Part shown: positions 42,070 through 54,398 of the stretch, piece by piece
Layout: each line of letters starts with the position of its first letter
How positions within the stretch are numbered: the stretch's first letter is position 1
From: Archegozetes longisetosus
Lineage: Eukaryota; Arthropoda; Arachnida; Sarcoptiformes; Trhypochthoniidae
Direction of reading: 5' to 3'
DNA length: 64,000 bases
NCBI GenBank assembly: GCA_018873245.2
Contig: JAEMBT020000017.1
Location: 106,001 to 170,000 of the forward strand
The notes under the pieces: generated by a model
Database searches by the model: none
Seen by the model: the letters and a program-made list of their open reading frames with translations, nothing else
Told to the model about the DNA's origin: nothing
Program-made: the position numbers and the translations under genes

Positions 42070-42459
42070 TGAAGAAAACGATTATCTATTTTACAAGAAT
42101 TTTATTATGTATAACGTGAAGTTAAAAAGCATAACTAAGATATTACTGAAGATTGTCTATCTCTTGACTCTCTTCTTCTTCCCCTTTTTTCTCTAAGACT
42201 GTCCCTTTATATACTTTTCTTTGGTTTCCCACGTTTTTCTAAATTTAAAACTAAAGCTACACTGTTTGATTGTTTATTTATACTAAAGTTAAATTAGACT
42301 ATTTCGGGTCATTTTAAAGAGAAAGTCATTACAGAAAGTGTTATAAATCATTGGACTTTTTAGGAGCTAATTACAAAAAATGTTAGTGCTAAGCCTTTTC
42401 AAACTAATAACTAAGCTATTTTAGTGTTCTATGTTTGTTAGATATAAATAAATTTCACA
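42070..42459 (-). repeat. Solo LTR related to the 3' LTR of gypsy element 3
   Basis: Reverse complement of 59458-59816 over most of its length: start TGTGAAAT in sense, shared GTATATAAAGGGA TATA region (about 42200-42215), shared AATAAAATT, and end CGTTTTCTTC. No internal region is attached on either side and no clean target duplication was found. Confidence 0.75.
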
Positions 42460-42583
42460 ATATGATTACATATCTGAGATAAACTATAAGGTGTGGAGTA
42501 AAAGTTATCTTACTTGGACTTTTATCAATCATCCTAAAAATTAAATAAAGATCATAAAAATGTAATCTACTATGAGTTTTTAG

Positions 42584-43779
42584 GTGCGTTCAGAACATGG
42601 GAGCGATTTCACATTTTAAGTATGAGTTTCTATACAATAATGCTGGAGCCGATATTGTAATAAATTTTATACCTCCTAACCATAAATTATTTGAAGGTGA
42701 TGCTTGTTTTAGAGCTGAAACATTAGCACATGCTTTCTTTCCAGAAAATGAAGATATTCATATGAACAATAATATTAATTGGAGTTTAAGTTTCTATCCA
42801 GAACCAAATACTTACAACATGTTTTATGTTATACCTCATGAAATTGGACATACTTTAGGATTAAATCATATAAATAATCCTGACTCTATAATGTATCCTT
42901 CTTATATTAATAAAAGTTATGATGCATTCAATTTTACTTTTTAACCTGAACAATAGATGAAAAATTAATTAAAGCAATGTTTTCAGAATATCATACTACT
43001 AGTACTATAGCTTCTACAACAACCTTATCAGCTAAAACCACTGTAACTACTGAAACAACTAAGATAAAATATGATTCAAGTACTCCAAAAACAGAGACTG
43101 AAGAATTTTACCCTGAGTTCTCATTTTGTAAATATGATAATGAGATTGATTGGTATAATAGTGATGATTTGACTTCAATCTTATTTATGATATTGAAGGA
43201 TATCTATTTCTTTATAAGAGTATTGATTTTTGGATGTATACAGATCATACTGGTATTAAAACTAGAAAGTTTAATCATTATGATTATTGGAATGGTGTTA
43301 ATTGGCCAGGATTGAATTCAATTATACAAATTGATAAAAATGTTGTACTATTTTATGAAAAATTTGCACAAATACTTAGCTGTAAAAGAAGAGAAATAGA
43401 TTTAGAATATTCTAAAATAAATATTACTAATAGAGTTCATAGATTATTTTACAATCATACATCTGATATTCTTCACTTATTTTCAAGAGAAACCCCTGAA
43501 ATCTATTACAAACTTATCAATGCAAGAATTAATAAAGAAAAAATGTTAATTAAACCAATTAGTTTGTGGAAAATAGACATCTTTGACTATGACATAGTTT
43601 TTAGTAGAAGTAATATTGTTTACTTTGTTAAAGGAAATGTGATTGATTACTTTGATTTTGCTTTAAATATTTCAGTCAAAGGAATAGAGTTTAAGAATTT
43701 ATTTTCAAGGGATCAATGCAAAATTCTACCTCTCGTTAAGGATTCGAGAAGTGAAACCTTTAATTCAACGTTAATTTAA
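42584..43779 (+). pseudogene. Matrix metalloproteinase-like gene, catalytic exon and degraded C-terminal part
   Basis: A splice-acceptor-like TTTTTAG (ending 42583) precedes coding sequence. Open frame 42597-42944 holds an MMP catalytic core: ADIVINF, AHAFFPENEDIHMN, and the zinc site HEIGHTLGLNH followed by the Met-turn SIMYP, so zinc ligands are intact. The N-terminal edge is out of frame by one base, and a stop follows at 42944. A Thr/Ser-rich linker and a region to 43779 with YDYWNG, WPGLNSI and FVKGN segments may be a decayed hemopexin-like domain, split over two frames. The propeptide was not found. Probably a pseudogene. Confidence 0.7.
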
Positions 43780-44383
43780 TCAAATAGTTTCATTATGTTT
43801 AAGATACGATAATAAAAATAACTTTGTTGCATAGAGACTTTTATATTTTACGTGTCTTCTCTTATTATTTTACTTCAGTTGAATACAATTTCGCATTGTT
43901 AATAGATGTGTATGAAAAACTAGGCGTTGGTTGTTTTCAAGTTAAATGTAAGTAAAAATGAAATTAATAGATTTTTGGTTATCTAGTTTTTTGTAAATGT
44001 TGTAAAATGGTTTCTTATGTTAAAAACATTTCAACTCTTATTTCTAATGATAAGAATTTAGTTTCACTCTTTTCTTAAACGCTTTCCTGAATCTTAAATA
44101 TAAGTAAAAATATTAGACAAACATAAATTCAGACTATTTAAGTAATTTTGATAACCTTCATTTTATGTACAGCATATATTTCACTGTATATATACTTCGT
44201 TGGATGTAACCACAAATTTTTGTAAAAATTCATAATATATCTAAAATGTAAGTAATTGTAAGCTGCTACACATTTATTTCATTATCAATGATTGATTTTT
44301 AAATATATTTTCCATTTCTTTTTATTCAAGGCCGAAGTACGAAAAATCTGCTTAACAAGATGAATTATCGGTCGTGAAACGTA
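43780..44383. other. AT-rich non-coding sequence
   Basis: No supported gene. A possible splice acceptor (TTATTCAAG ending about 44329) precedes the coiled-coil ORF. Confidence 0.4.
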
Positions 44384-44851
44384 GTGAAGATATTGATTCA
44401 GATGACGAAGATCTCGATTCACAACAAGGCAAAAGCTTTAATGGATTTACTAAAGCTAAGTAAACATCAACCAGGTAGTATCATGATAGGTACTACGGAA
44501 AACGATGAATGGAAAGAAGTTCACAAATTAAAGTGCACAAAAAATGTTAGAGTTTCGTATAAAAACTTGGACAAATCAATTGAAACTATAAATGGTGAAA
44601 TTAGGGATGTGAAAGACACTGCAGATAGAAAATTGGAAGAAAAATTTAACCAAGCCACCGCAAGATTAGGGGCGAATATTAAAGAGGAAACATCGACATT
44701 AACTAATAAAATTAAGGAAGAAACCAAAACATTGGATGAGGAGATTAAAGCAATACGATGGTGGTGTATTGGAATTTTTATAGTTATGTGTATTCTGGTT
44801 ATTTTAATGTTCTTAGATAAGCAAGAAGAAATCAATCCTGAAGTATTTTAA
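44384..44851 (+). CDS. Coiled-coil protein with C-terminal membrane anchor
   Basis: A 155-codon frame; the true start is unclear. Residues about 55-125 are charged with heptad-like repeats (repeated IKEET and KLEEKFN-type segments). They are followed by one membrane segment (WWCIGIFIVMCILVILMFL, about 126-144) and a short acidic tail, i.e. the layout of a tail-anchored or viral-type coiled-coil protein. An acidic stretch in another frame just upstream (44370-44410) suggests a frame shift or another exon. No family was recognised. Confidence 0.5.
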   Translation: MKILIQMTKISIHNKAKALMDLLKLSKHQPGSIMIGTTENDEWKEVHKLKCTKNVRVSYKNLDKSIETINGEIRDVKDTADRKLEEKFNQATARLGANIKEETSTLTNKIKEETKTLDEEIKAIRWWCIGIFIVMCILVILMFLDKQEEINPEVF

Positions 44852-45195
44852 AAATAGCTTAAAGCAGTGCCACTGCCTCCCACCTCATGAAAATCAAGTA
44901 CACCAATGATTGATACATATAATTACATATACTATAATTGTTTGCTACATAAAGATATTCAAAAATGTCATCAGCCTTTGTATCACTTTGAAAGTAATTC
45001 AGAAGCTTGATTCTTTTGCATAACATCTATGAATATCTAAGATAAAAATAATGTGATGTATGTAAATTCAAAATATTAAGGCTTAAGTAAAAATATCAAT
45101 CATTTTGACACAAGATCACATATCATGTAAATTCTAATTTTATCTCTATACGTTTGATGTATAAATATAGTTAAAATATAATATTCCTCATAAAT

Positions 45196-45275
45196 TAGGA
45201 CTATAGCTCAGTTGAATTATGCTGGGATTTTGAAACCGCTGGCCACGGGTTCGAGACTTAGTGTATATTAAAAAA
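45196..45275 (+). repeat. tRNA-like unit, possible SINE head
   Basis: Box A-like TAGCTCAGTTGA (about 45204-45215) and box B-like GGGTTCGAGACT (about 45247-45258) at tRNA spacing, but the acceptor and anticodon stems do not pair well. It looks tRNA-derived rather than a functional tRNA; no SINE body border was found. Confidence 0.45.
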
Positions 45276-45539
45276 GTCTAATTTGGGAGGTCCTCTACTT
45301 TCTCTATACGTAGAGATTGTATGATGGATTTAATAGTCACTATACAAGCGGCGAAGGTACAGTACCAGTATAAAATAATAAACATAAAATAGGCAGGTAC
45401 TGTTACCCGAAAGGGGATGAGATGGAAGGGCACCCCTTTTGCATTTTATATTTTTAATGTCTAGCTTTTTGAGATTTATCAAGATCAACATGACATTCAT
45501 TACAATGCCAGACAACCGTATTTATTATGTCGAATATTT

Positions 45540-46500
45540 TATTAATATTATATTATATTTCAAATTCTCTATCCTATGACACGATATAATTATAAATAGT
45601 CATTTTATCACAACTTATAACTTTCTATTCCTTATTATAAAGACAACTTTTGTTTATGAAAAAAATAAACAAAGGGCGGATGGGATAATTTTGTAATTTT
45701 AAAACTTTTCATTTTCACGCAAATATTTAAGAGAATTTTTCACTCGACTTTTCGACCCTGAGCCAGAAGGTACATATTGTATACTACTTGCATCCTTATC
45801 TGTTTACTTCAGAATTACTTGTTTGATTCTCCAATTAGATCAATAGAAGTTTTACTAAATTCTAACAATCACTAAGCTATATTTTTTAAATCCAAATTCA
45901 AAAAACTTAATTTTGTTCTCTTTGAGCAAATGGAAAATTAGTGTTGCCGTGTAAGACTGTTTTTCAAGATGATCATACAATTTAATACTTGATAGATGTG
46001 AGCAGTAGTTTGGGATTTCTTTACAAATCACGACTAATAAAATTGTATTTCAGCTCAGTCTTGTTTTGATAATCTAATATGAATCCATCCATTGGAAAAA
46101 CTATTAAAATATGAAGAAACTTTGGGTCTTAAATGGTGAACTTTTTGTAAAATTAGACAAATTTTATAAAATATACTTTGATATGGAAGAGTTGGAAAAA
46201 TGGAAAAATAGAATAATCTTAATCTTTAATCCCAAAAGAAAAAATGAATAATTAATATATATATAGGTATACGTATATTGTGAAATGTAAAATTTATCTA
46301 TATACATTATCATTATTAAGCAATAGACTAATTAAGAAATATTTTATTATATAATTTGAAGAAAATTTATTATACTGATAAAGTAATAGATAAAAAGTTT
46401 ATTTTATCAACAATAAGCTCTCTTAATTTTGTTACTTAAAAACATGTTTTTTAATAAAATATCGAGAATTATATAAACATTAGTTTTAAGAACAGCATAA
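45540..46500. other. AT-rich non-coding sequence
   Basis: No credible ORF, RNA gene or repeat was recognised. Confidence 0.45.
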
Positions 46501-46514
46501 GATAGAATACAGAA

Positions 46515-46880
46515 AAGGTATATAAGGACAACAGGGAAAGTATGGAAGGGGGATATAGATAGTGTATGTTAATAAGCGTATAAAATGTAATATTGAATAT
46601 TTTAAATAAAGTTACATTAGTATCGATAGTGAAAATTGTGTTAATTCGTCAATTCATCAATACATCGCGTATTATAAAGTAAAAATGGAAGTTACAATTT
46701 AAAACACGAGTCCAGCCTGACTCTAACATAAACGAATTGAGATCTCACATTGAGGTCCCCGATCTCAATTTGTACAACTAACAAACAACAAAACATAAGA
46801 CAATATAAATTGTTTAATACAAATTCTAAAATTAATTAGAAAAGTCCCAAATCACGAAATAAACGTGACAATATATATAG
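46515..46880 (+). promoter_or_regulatory. LTR-like block and conserved tail repeat
   Basis: TATATAAGG (about 46519) and AATAAA (about 46605) are followed by a segment with CGAGTCCAGCCTGACTCT and ACATTGAGGTCCCCGAT, ending CGAAATAAACGTGACAATAT. The latter part resembles 54060-54245 and 62950-63130. It may be a diverged LTR plus adjacent sequence. Confidence 0.35.
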
Positions 46881-47302
46881 ATCGAGTACAAGTGAACGGC
46901 TAGAAATCTCTTGGACCGATTCGAGCGCAGACACTTATCAGTAAATTATTCTTTTTAAAATCTTTTCGAAAAATCTTTCACTTGGCGATCAATCTCAAAT
47001 CACTCGCAAAATAAATCTTATAACATGTAACACATTTCCAATAAATATTTCGAGTTTTACAATTATAAATTGAACAAAAATGAATATTTTACAGTGAACT
47101 CAGATTGTCATTTGATGTTCATATAACCGCTTGAAGCTGTTTCTCGATCGATAAAGCAAAGTGCCAACAACTTTCAATAGCATAAATATATTAACAATTA
47201 TAATGTAATATAAATTATTGAATAAATGATTCAATAACTTATATAAACATATTAGAAATTTATACATTCCTATAATGTCGATGAGCTACAATAATATTTC
47301 TC

Positions 47303-47551
47303 TTAACCTAAACTAAGAGGATGAAATTCTCGTCCAAGAGTTTCGTTGAAAATACAGCAGTAGCATGTCCCAAACAAAAATCGAAATTGGCAATATCTAT
47401 TTGAATCACGACAACTGATATTTCTAGATTCCTCATTATTCCTGTAGCAGCGTGCTCGATTTCCATCACAGCTTTCTAAACAGAAAGGGCTAACAGTATC
47501 TTTGCAGGCTAATAACAGTATAAAGTAAGCTAATAAGACCGGCAACTTCAT
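47303..47551 (-). CDS. Small secreted cysteine-rich peptide
   Basis: 82 residues from ATG 47551. A hydrophobic signal peptide (about residues 1-15 or 22) is followed by a mature region with eight cysteines spaced C-3-C-6-C-11-C-6-C-8-C-1-C-C (residues 24, 28, 35, 47, 54, 63, 65, 66), enough for four disulfides, and basic residues between them. A strong TATAAATA box lies upstream on the same strand (about 47610), with a short leader to the ATG, so this looks like a complete, intact single-exon gene. The class could be antimicrobial peptide, inhibitor or toxin-like peptide; the pattern alone does not decide. Confidence 0.65.
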   Translation of the reverse strand: MKLPVLLAYFILLLACKDTVSPFCLESCDGNRARCYRNNEESRNISCRDSNRYCQFRFLFGTCYCCIFNETLGREFHPLSLG

Positions 47552-47603
47552 TGTTGAAAATCAGTGAAACTGAAATTTGTTTGTTAGTTTGGTAGCGTTG
47601 TCC

Positions 47604-47622
47604 TAATATTTATACTTATCTG
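47604..47622 (-). promoter_or_regulatory. TATA box of the cysteine-rich peptide gene
   Basis: TATAAATATTAGG on the minus strand, about 60 bases upstream of the start codon at 47551. Confidence 0.55.
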
Positions 47623-47649
47623 ATCGTTTGTATGATCTGAGTGAAGTTG

Positions 47650-49506
47650 AGCATAATTATATGAAATTAATAGCATAGTAAAAAAGAGGACACATCTTAC
47701 CTTTTATCATTTTTGACCACAGTATCCCTATTCGTACGGACACACAAGTGCGACAACTTCAAAAAAATGTTTCCATTAACGACAGCAAACGCTTATTAGC
47801 TAACCAATAAAAAAAAATTCATACTAAAGCAATACTAATTATTTGGGAACATCGTAACCAAGCGTTCGGATATTTTATTTGGAAACATTCACTGCAAAGT
47901 CATCCTACTGTGATTGTAAGGATCTATATCACCAGAACTGCTTTCAGTAATGTTAGAGCATGCTAAATAAGAAAAATCTCTTACTTGTTACAGATTTATC
48001 ATGTTTTGAATGTTGTATATCTTTTTTAGGCTCAGAGACTAGTGTGATTTACTTGTTTATTCTTGTGGGTAATATCTAAGAAACAGCTATCAATTTTCAG
48101 AATCGTCCAAAAACTTGTTTACAATTTTTTATTACCTGTTTACTTTAGATTTATATGTAACTCTCGAGTGATTGTATTGTTTCAAATAGGTCAATACAAG
48201 TCTTAGCAATTAATAAGACTCTGTTCCACCATAGTTACTATCACAACTTTTATGAAAAATCTTATTATTGGTTTACATAATAAAGCTCATATTGCTCTAT
48301 TAATTCAATGAACCTTACCGTTAATGGTTATGCTTTGCAAAAGAATGACTACGATTGCGTATTCCATCAATAGATCACTTTGTTAATAGAGCTTGTTGGT
48401 AAGTCAACATTAATCTTTTTAGCTGATCGTATTAAAATAAAAATTGGCTTTTAGGACATGGCTGTGTGCAAATCATATATCTAGAAATATTGACCCGATG
48501 ATTTCAAAGATGTTATAAAACGCATCTCTCCGTGAATCAAACAAAGTTACAAGTTTTGAAAAAATAAACTTTATTAATTTGACAAGTATGACTGACTAGA
48601 AATTGCTTTCTAGCAACCCAGTAACATCGAACGAAAGCTCTATTTATACTTGATTTTATCAGTACATATCAGTTTAAAATATTTTACAGAAACGTTTTGA
48701 AAGACAAGATAAGCTTCATAGATATGAGAATTACCATCTCTCGATATAATTCAATGTGCCTTGAATGAGGCGAGATAAGACCGTAAGTGCCCTGTCGTTA
48801 CTATGCTATAGTTATCCATGTTATATCCTATTTATAGATTGTGTTAGCAATAAGTATCTATATTACAAATAGTCACATATTTATCTGTATGATTTTTTAT
48901 TATAGAGATTGTCATATCAATAAGGATCTCTGTGCCGATGCTTTTCAATATTTTTTTCTAAAAATGCGTTTGTCTCAGTTTTGATGATGCAAATACACTC
49001 GAAAGTTTTTTATTTAAAATTCATTTAGCGACTGATTTGAGATTGATTGCAAAAAAATTCCCTAAGATAACATTACAATGCGTTTAATGTATATACAGTA
49101 TAAAATAAAATATATGAAAATGAGAATCTCAGTTGCGCTCTAATGTTAGTTTATAGAATTTTTTAAAGATCAATTTCAAGTTAGTCACAAAATGAATCTC
49201 AAATTGAAATCATAAATTTACTTATTATTGCACACATCTCACTACAACTAACGCAAGGATTGTGAATAAATACGAACATAAATTTGAATTTGAATTTATT
49301 TTTAAACTCTTTTAAACTCTCGATTAGTTACAAACCTATTTTTCACGAGATTGAGCAGTATTAACAAAAATAAACAATAAATCACTAATAAAACTAAATA
49401 AAAAGATTATATAATCCCCTTTTAAAGATTTTTAAATTATTAATATGCCTTAAATTTGTTAGCAACTGATTCCCCACAGGGAAGTTGAAGACAACTTTTC
49501 ATGCTT
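47650..49506. other. Non-coding sequence
   Basis: No gene, RNA or clear repeat was supported in this 1.9-kb stretch. Confidence 0.45.
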
Positions 49507-51819
49507 AAGGAATAAGATTATTACAACCAACGACTAGTGTCGAAGACGGCAGTCGTTGGCGTCATATTGAGAAGTGGTTTGTGAACACTGTCTCTAAACG
49601 TAAGACAATTGTGATGAAATTCTTGGGTAAACTATGGGTTAGCAAGAACACTTAAAAGGCAATAATTGAAATTTCAGAAGCATCTATATAATCAATGTAA
49701 ACCGATTCCGAATCACTTGAAATCTATTAAATGGAGCGCATTTTGAATTTCTTCTGTGAAAAAATTCTGACTGCGCTGACTAAATGTTGTTGCACATAAC
49801 CAGACTGAAGGCTGAACTGCACGAAATAACACTAAACAAAATAGCATATAGATAAAATATAGGTTTAATACAAATAAATATCAAAACCAATACATTAATA
49901 ATATTTAATAGATTTCAAGTAATTCGGAATGTTTACATTAATTATAGGGGTTTCTTTAGGATTGCACCGGTTCCAGAAGATGGCGCCACTACTTTATTTT
50001 TGATGGTTATAATCTGATATTTCATCAAACCCAATTTCATGTCTGAGATTTTGGGTTCGAGACATATCGCTCTCAGAAAAAAAAAACTTTCATATGAACC
50101 CATTATAAAAAAAAGTTTGAAAAACCAATACAATCCTTTGGCAAGTGCTTGAAACCTAACCTAACCAAATTTTTAAATTTGGGCGGCCATAGCCGAGTCC
50201 GAAAAGCTGGCGTAGGTTTTCCAAAGTAGTACCGAATATTTGGTTGGACTTGAGACTTGGGTTTGTGGCTATAAAAGCTGAACCGATTAACCTTGAATTA
50301 AATGTGTAATATTGCAAACCTGACCACCATTGCCCCGTTAGCATTACCTAGTGGATACCACTTGGCGGAGGGGTTGGGTTATATCCACCTTGGCGAGTTT
50401 GATAAAGGGGGTGCCTTGCCTACCCCGATCCACAATGCCTTAGTGAGATGATTCAGAAACTTTGAATAGCCTCAACATTTCTGTGAATAAATCTGCGCCT
50501 CGACGCTTCACGTCACGCTGCCGGAGATATTCACAGATGTGGTTACCCAAAGTTTCTTTTGGTACCCCACCTCGACATATGCGCTTCTTCAGCGCCCTCC
50601 ATTATGACTCTATTTTCTGAGTGTTGGCCCAGGTTTCTGGGTCAACGAAGTGGTACGAGTGTTCACTGTCAAATGCTGAAATCCCTTCGCAGTGAGCCCA
50701 TTATAAGATTTACAGCAGTCCGTCATAACCGTCGTGCCCGGCAAAACATTCTTATCTATCAAAGTAAGCAATGTTTTGGCGTCACGACGGTTATTCAGAC
50801 ATGGTATCATTCTTAACTCTGAGGTGTGGACATCAACGATGCTCAGCACCCAGGTGCCCTGGACCAACCGACCGGTATTGTGTTTTCGGTGGCCAATCAT
50901 CGCCTCGTCCACTTCGACGACCGAGGTCGGGCCCCATCTTTGCAGATCTCTCCAACCTGTCAGCCCAGCTGACACAAGCGTCACGGCATGTCTCGAACCA
51001 GTGGGCGATCGTTGTTGATGACAAATTCACATCGCCCCACTTGGCCTCTCTCATCGCGTCCTCATAAGAGAATCGATAAACGGAAAAGTAAATGAGGGTG
51101 AGAATCTGCCCAAGTGGCATGTTCGCATCCGCAAATATTGTTCCGGATAGAAGAGAGACATCCCTGTTACATTTGTGACAGCGAGAGCGCTTGCTCTTAG
51201 TGGTGTCGCGAGCTCCCTTCGAAAATGTCAGCTTTCGCTGACACTTCGTACAGGTGCGGGATTCGGGTATGAGCCTGATCCCTTGACACCACTTTAAGCA
51301 TTTCTCTTCGTCTTCTACAGGACATTCTCTGAAAATTCTTCTCAAATTATAAACACCTTCCATCGTTTGCAGATAGTTGATAATTGTGAAATGGTTCTGA
51401 CTTATTGACTGATACTCAATTGTCATACCGAATGTTCTAAGCTGAATATCTCGAAAACTATAAAAGATAGCAAAATTATTTCTCAAATTTTCCGACACAG
51501 CGAGCTAAGCTACACAAAAATAAATTAATGTTTTTTCAAATTTCCAAAATTTTGGTCAAAACCCTATGTTACACGTTTTCCGTATTATCTCAAGACACGC
51601 TCATTTCAGACTTTCGGTCCCAGCAAATAAAATGCTCCTCATGGTCCATATAGTCTGTAAAAAAATTTCATCAACATCTGAGACCGGTGCAATTCTAAAG
51701 AATAGCCGAATTTCATCACAATTGTCTTACGTTTAGAGGCAGTGTTCACAAACCACTTCCCAAGGTTATGCTAACGAGTGCCGTCTTCGACACTAGTCTT
51801 TGTAATAATCTTATTCCTT
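49507..51819 (-). mobile_element. Merlin DNA transposon
   Basis: Inverted repeats of about 112 bp (49507-49620 and 51710-51819) share GGAATAAGATTATTAC, ACTAGTGTCGAAGACGGCA and GAAGTGGTTTGTGAACACTG. A second, inner inverted match (ATTGCACCGGT) lies at about 49961 and 51690, so about 300 bp was inserted near the left end. The flanks show only a partial 9-bp duplication (ttcatgctt / ttcatgaag). The transposase on the minus strand is a Merlin/IS1016-type DDE enzyme. Confidence 0.85.
50440..51498 (-). pseudogene. Merlin transposase with frame breaks
   Basis: N-terminal zinc ribbon (CTKCQRK and RCHKCNRD pairs, about 51230 and 51170), a helical region (MPLGQILTLIYF, TTIAHWFETCRD), then VEVDEAMIGHRK with the first catalytic Asp, WVLSIVDV, VMTDCCKSY with the second Asp, and the C-terminal block TQKIES with the catalytic Glu, followed by WRALKKR. 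The frame shifts near 50945 and 50660, and a TAA stop sits near 50603 just after the Glu. The domain set is that of IS1016/Merlin transposases; this copy cannot make the full enzyme. Confidence 0.85.
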
Positions 51820-52780
51820 CATGAAGAAGTTTTCTTCAATTTCGGATATCTATTGGGATGAGGCAAATATTTAATAATTGATCTTCTCTTCAAAACTATT
51901 TGCTATCTTCTATTTCGTGCATTGGAATAATTTATGAATTATTTCATTATTGATACTCATTTAATGAATAACTTATTTCTTTATATTGAGATGACCTGAT
52001 CCTTCAGTCCCTATTCAGACCATGGCCTTAGTATTTCTTATTATTGTTTATATTTCTGCATTTTTTACTTCTATAGCCGTGCACAACCCTAATCTCATTT
52101 TCATGCATGCACCCATTCCTACATGTTAGAAAATCGTTGAAAAGAGGTTCAAAATAACTGGCAGAGCAGTTAGAGTTCAACGATAGGACACAACACAACA
52201 CGCGAGGCTCGACTCTCTCCTACGCTTGTTGTTTCTTTCATTATTTAATTAACACTTAATAAAAAATCATTAAAACAAACAAGTGTTTATTTATTTCACC
52301 TATACTTGGTCATAACAATATGGTGAAATAGAAAAATATTATTTACAGTTTTTATGTTTATTTAGTTTGTTTTGTTTTCGTCTTAAGAGCAAAATATTAT
52401 TCTATTTTTGATTTGATAATAATAAAGTAAATGTATCTTAAAGTAGAAATTGTAGTTACATCTTTTAGGTGTCCTAAATTTTTAGTTACAGTACAAGTAA
52501 ATTTTCCATTAACTATGTATTATTTACTTAAATTGAAATATTTTGATGTAAACATGATTTTTTCCATTAAGCTAAATATAATAAGTTTAGGACATCAAAA
52601 AGAGTATAAAAGCAGAAGTGATTTCTTATTAAGGACAGTCTTATTTCTTACTTCGTACTGTAAAGTATGTAAGAATACTCTTTTACTTTGTACCGTATAG
52701 TATGTAAGAAATCTCTCTTACTTTATACTGTATGGTATGTAAGAAAAGTTATAGTTAATAACTACTATTGTATCCATATA
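51820..52780. other. Non-coding, one LTR-end-like segment
   Basis: About 52080-52325 includes AATAAAAAATCATT followed by TTGGTCATAACAATATGGTG, which could be an LTR end, but no partner copy was found. Short direct repeats (GTATGTAAGAA.. at 52665, 52698, 52735) lie near 52650-52745. Confidence 0.3.
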
Positions 52781-53986
52781 CAGTGCGGCTCATAATTATC
52801 AGACCAGCACTTTTTAAAAATTTAGTAATTAAAACTAATTATAATTAAAGTATATTAGGTGTGGAGACACATCTAATATATATTTAACTTTGACCGTTGC
52901 CCTTTTTTACCCGTGTCCATCGGGAGGCCACGCGCAGCGATAAAATTAAAAAACCGACTGTGCAAAAGTATTAGACCAAATTTAATTTTATTTAATAAAT
53001 TATGATTAATATTTAGTTTGCCCCATTTTTTAAAATAACATTGAAAACTCTGTCCTGCATACTATTAATTAACTTTCGAAGAACTTCCATGTCCATTTTC
53101 GCTCATTCTTCTCGGATTGAGGCCTTCAGGTCACCGACGGTCTCAAATTGGCGGCCATCAGCGTAGACGCGGCGAACAAGGATGCCCCATAAGTTTTCGA
53201 TCGGGTTGAGGTCAGGACTTCGAGCTGGCCACTTCATCACTTCAATATCATTGGAAGTGAACCATTCTTTTGTGGACTTTGCGTTGTGGATGCTCGCGTT
53301 GTCCTGTTGGAACATCCAATTCTGGCCACCAATTTCGGGTCCCGTTGGTAGAAGATGGTGTTCCAGCATCGTTTGATATCTACAAGCGTTCATACGACTA
53401 TATATGAACGCGATGTCCGTTTTTCCGTTCTAACCGAAGCCAGCCCTTATCATCACCGAACCTCCTCCGTTGGCGTTTTTAGACATGAGTTCCGGCTCCT
53501 TCCTTAGGTCATGCCAATAGTATTGGAGACCATCTGGGCCATCGAGGTTGAATTTCTTCTCATCACTCCAGACGACTCTTTGCCATTGGACACCGAATTC
53601 CATGTGAGCCCGTGCCCAATCCAAACGCGCTTGTTTGTGCTCGGGTTTCAACGGTGGTTTGGCCATTCTTTTGATGTATTTTGGTTCGGTGACTTCTTCA
53701 GGTATCTCTTGATGGTGCTGGGATGGTGGGGCAGCTGAAGAGTTGTCTTGATCTTAACGGCCGATGTCCCAGTATTGGTCGCGCACCGCAGAATTCGTTG
53801 TTGATCGCGCGGCGATACTTCTTGAGACCTACCCGAACGCTTTTTCTTACCGTGGTTTTCGGGATTTTTGTAGGTGAGTGACCCGCGCAATTGTAAACAT
53901 ATTAAAGTCGCGAAATTTGTTCAAAAATTATTTTTATATAAAATTTTGTAAAAAAAGTGCTGGACTAATACTTATGAGCCGCACTG
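52781..53986 (-). mobile_element. Tc1-like DNA transposon (second copy, different family)
   Basis: 1206 bp, ends CAGTGCGGCTCATAATTATC and its near complement with about 35-bp inverted repeats, flanked by TA (52779-52780, 53987-53988). The length is typical. The transposase lies on the minus strand. Confidence 0.95.
53103..53890 (-). pseudogene. Tc1 transposase, DD34E, with frame shifts
   Basis: Three overlapping frames, 53890-53648, 53666-53430 and 53393-53103, together span an HTH domain, the first Asp in VVWSDEKKFNLDG, the second Asp in FQQDNASIH and the Glu in SPDLNPIENLWG. Thirty-four residues separate the last two, the Tc1 spacing. Frame shifts near 53655 and 53410 break the gene. All three catalytic residues remain, so the copy is fairly young. 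Confidence 0.9.
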
Positions 53987-54000
53987 TATTTGTATTAATA

Positions 54001-54341
54001 AAAGAAAGTTGTATATTAAAAGTAAGTTATAACTTAATTCTCTACTAGAGCCCTTTCTATCGAGTCCTACCAGACTCTCTGATAGAATTATAGGTAACAA
54101 AGGATTAGGATCTTACATTGAGGCCCCTCGATTCCAATTCGTTCAATTTGAACACACGCATACGAAAGACTTTACACAAAACATTTAGATCGGGTCTTTC
54201 GTATATAGATGATCCCTCATCATAAAAATAAATGTGACAATATCAATGAATTAACTGACTAAACAAGTTTGGAATTAAAAATGCCTTTAATATGAATGCG
54301 TTGATGTCAACGTTGCTAACAGCAGTATTAATAAATGTTTA
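54001..54341 (+). repeat. Repeat R1, copy 1
   Basis: About 340 bp matching 62885-63223 with scattered changes; contains CGAGTCCTACCAGACTCTC, an inverted pair ATACGAAAGAC/GTCTTTCGTAT and the tail AATAAATGTGACAATATC. It starts next to the Tc1 element. Confidence 0.85.
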
Positions 54342-54398
54342 TATTAGTGTTAATTGTATATTGTTAATGGTATAAATGTTAATTAATATTATACGATA

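Noticed and set aside
45196-45275. Functional tRNA gene
   Set aside because: Box A and B are present but the acceptor and anticodon arms do not pair; kept only as a tRNA-like repeat.
50153-50166. Interstitial TTAGG telomere repeat (CCTAACCTAACC)
   Set aside because: Only two to three units, inside the Merlin element; chance is likely.
52431-52700. 89-codon plus-strand ORF
   Set aside because: AT-rich, overlaps short direct repeats and shows no domain.
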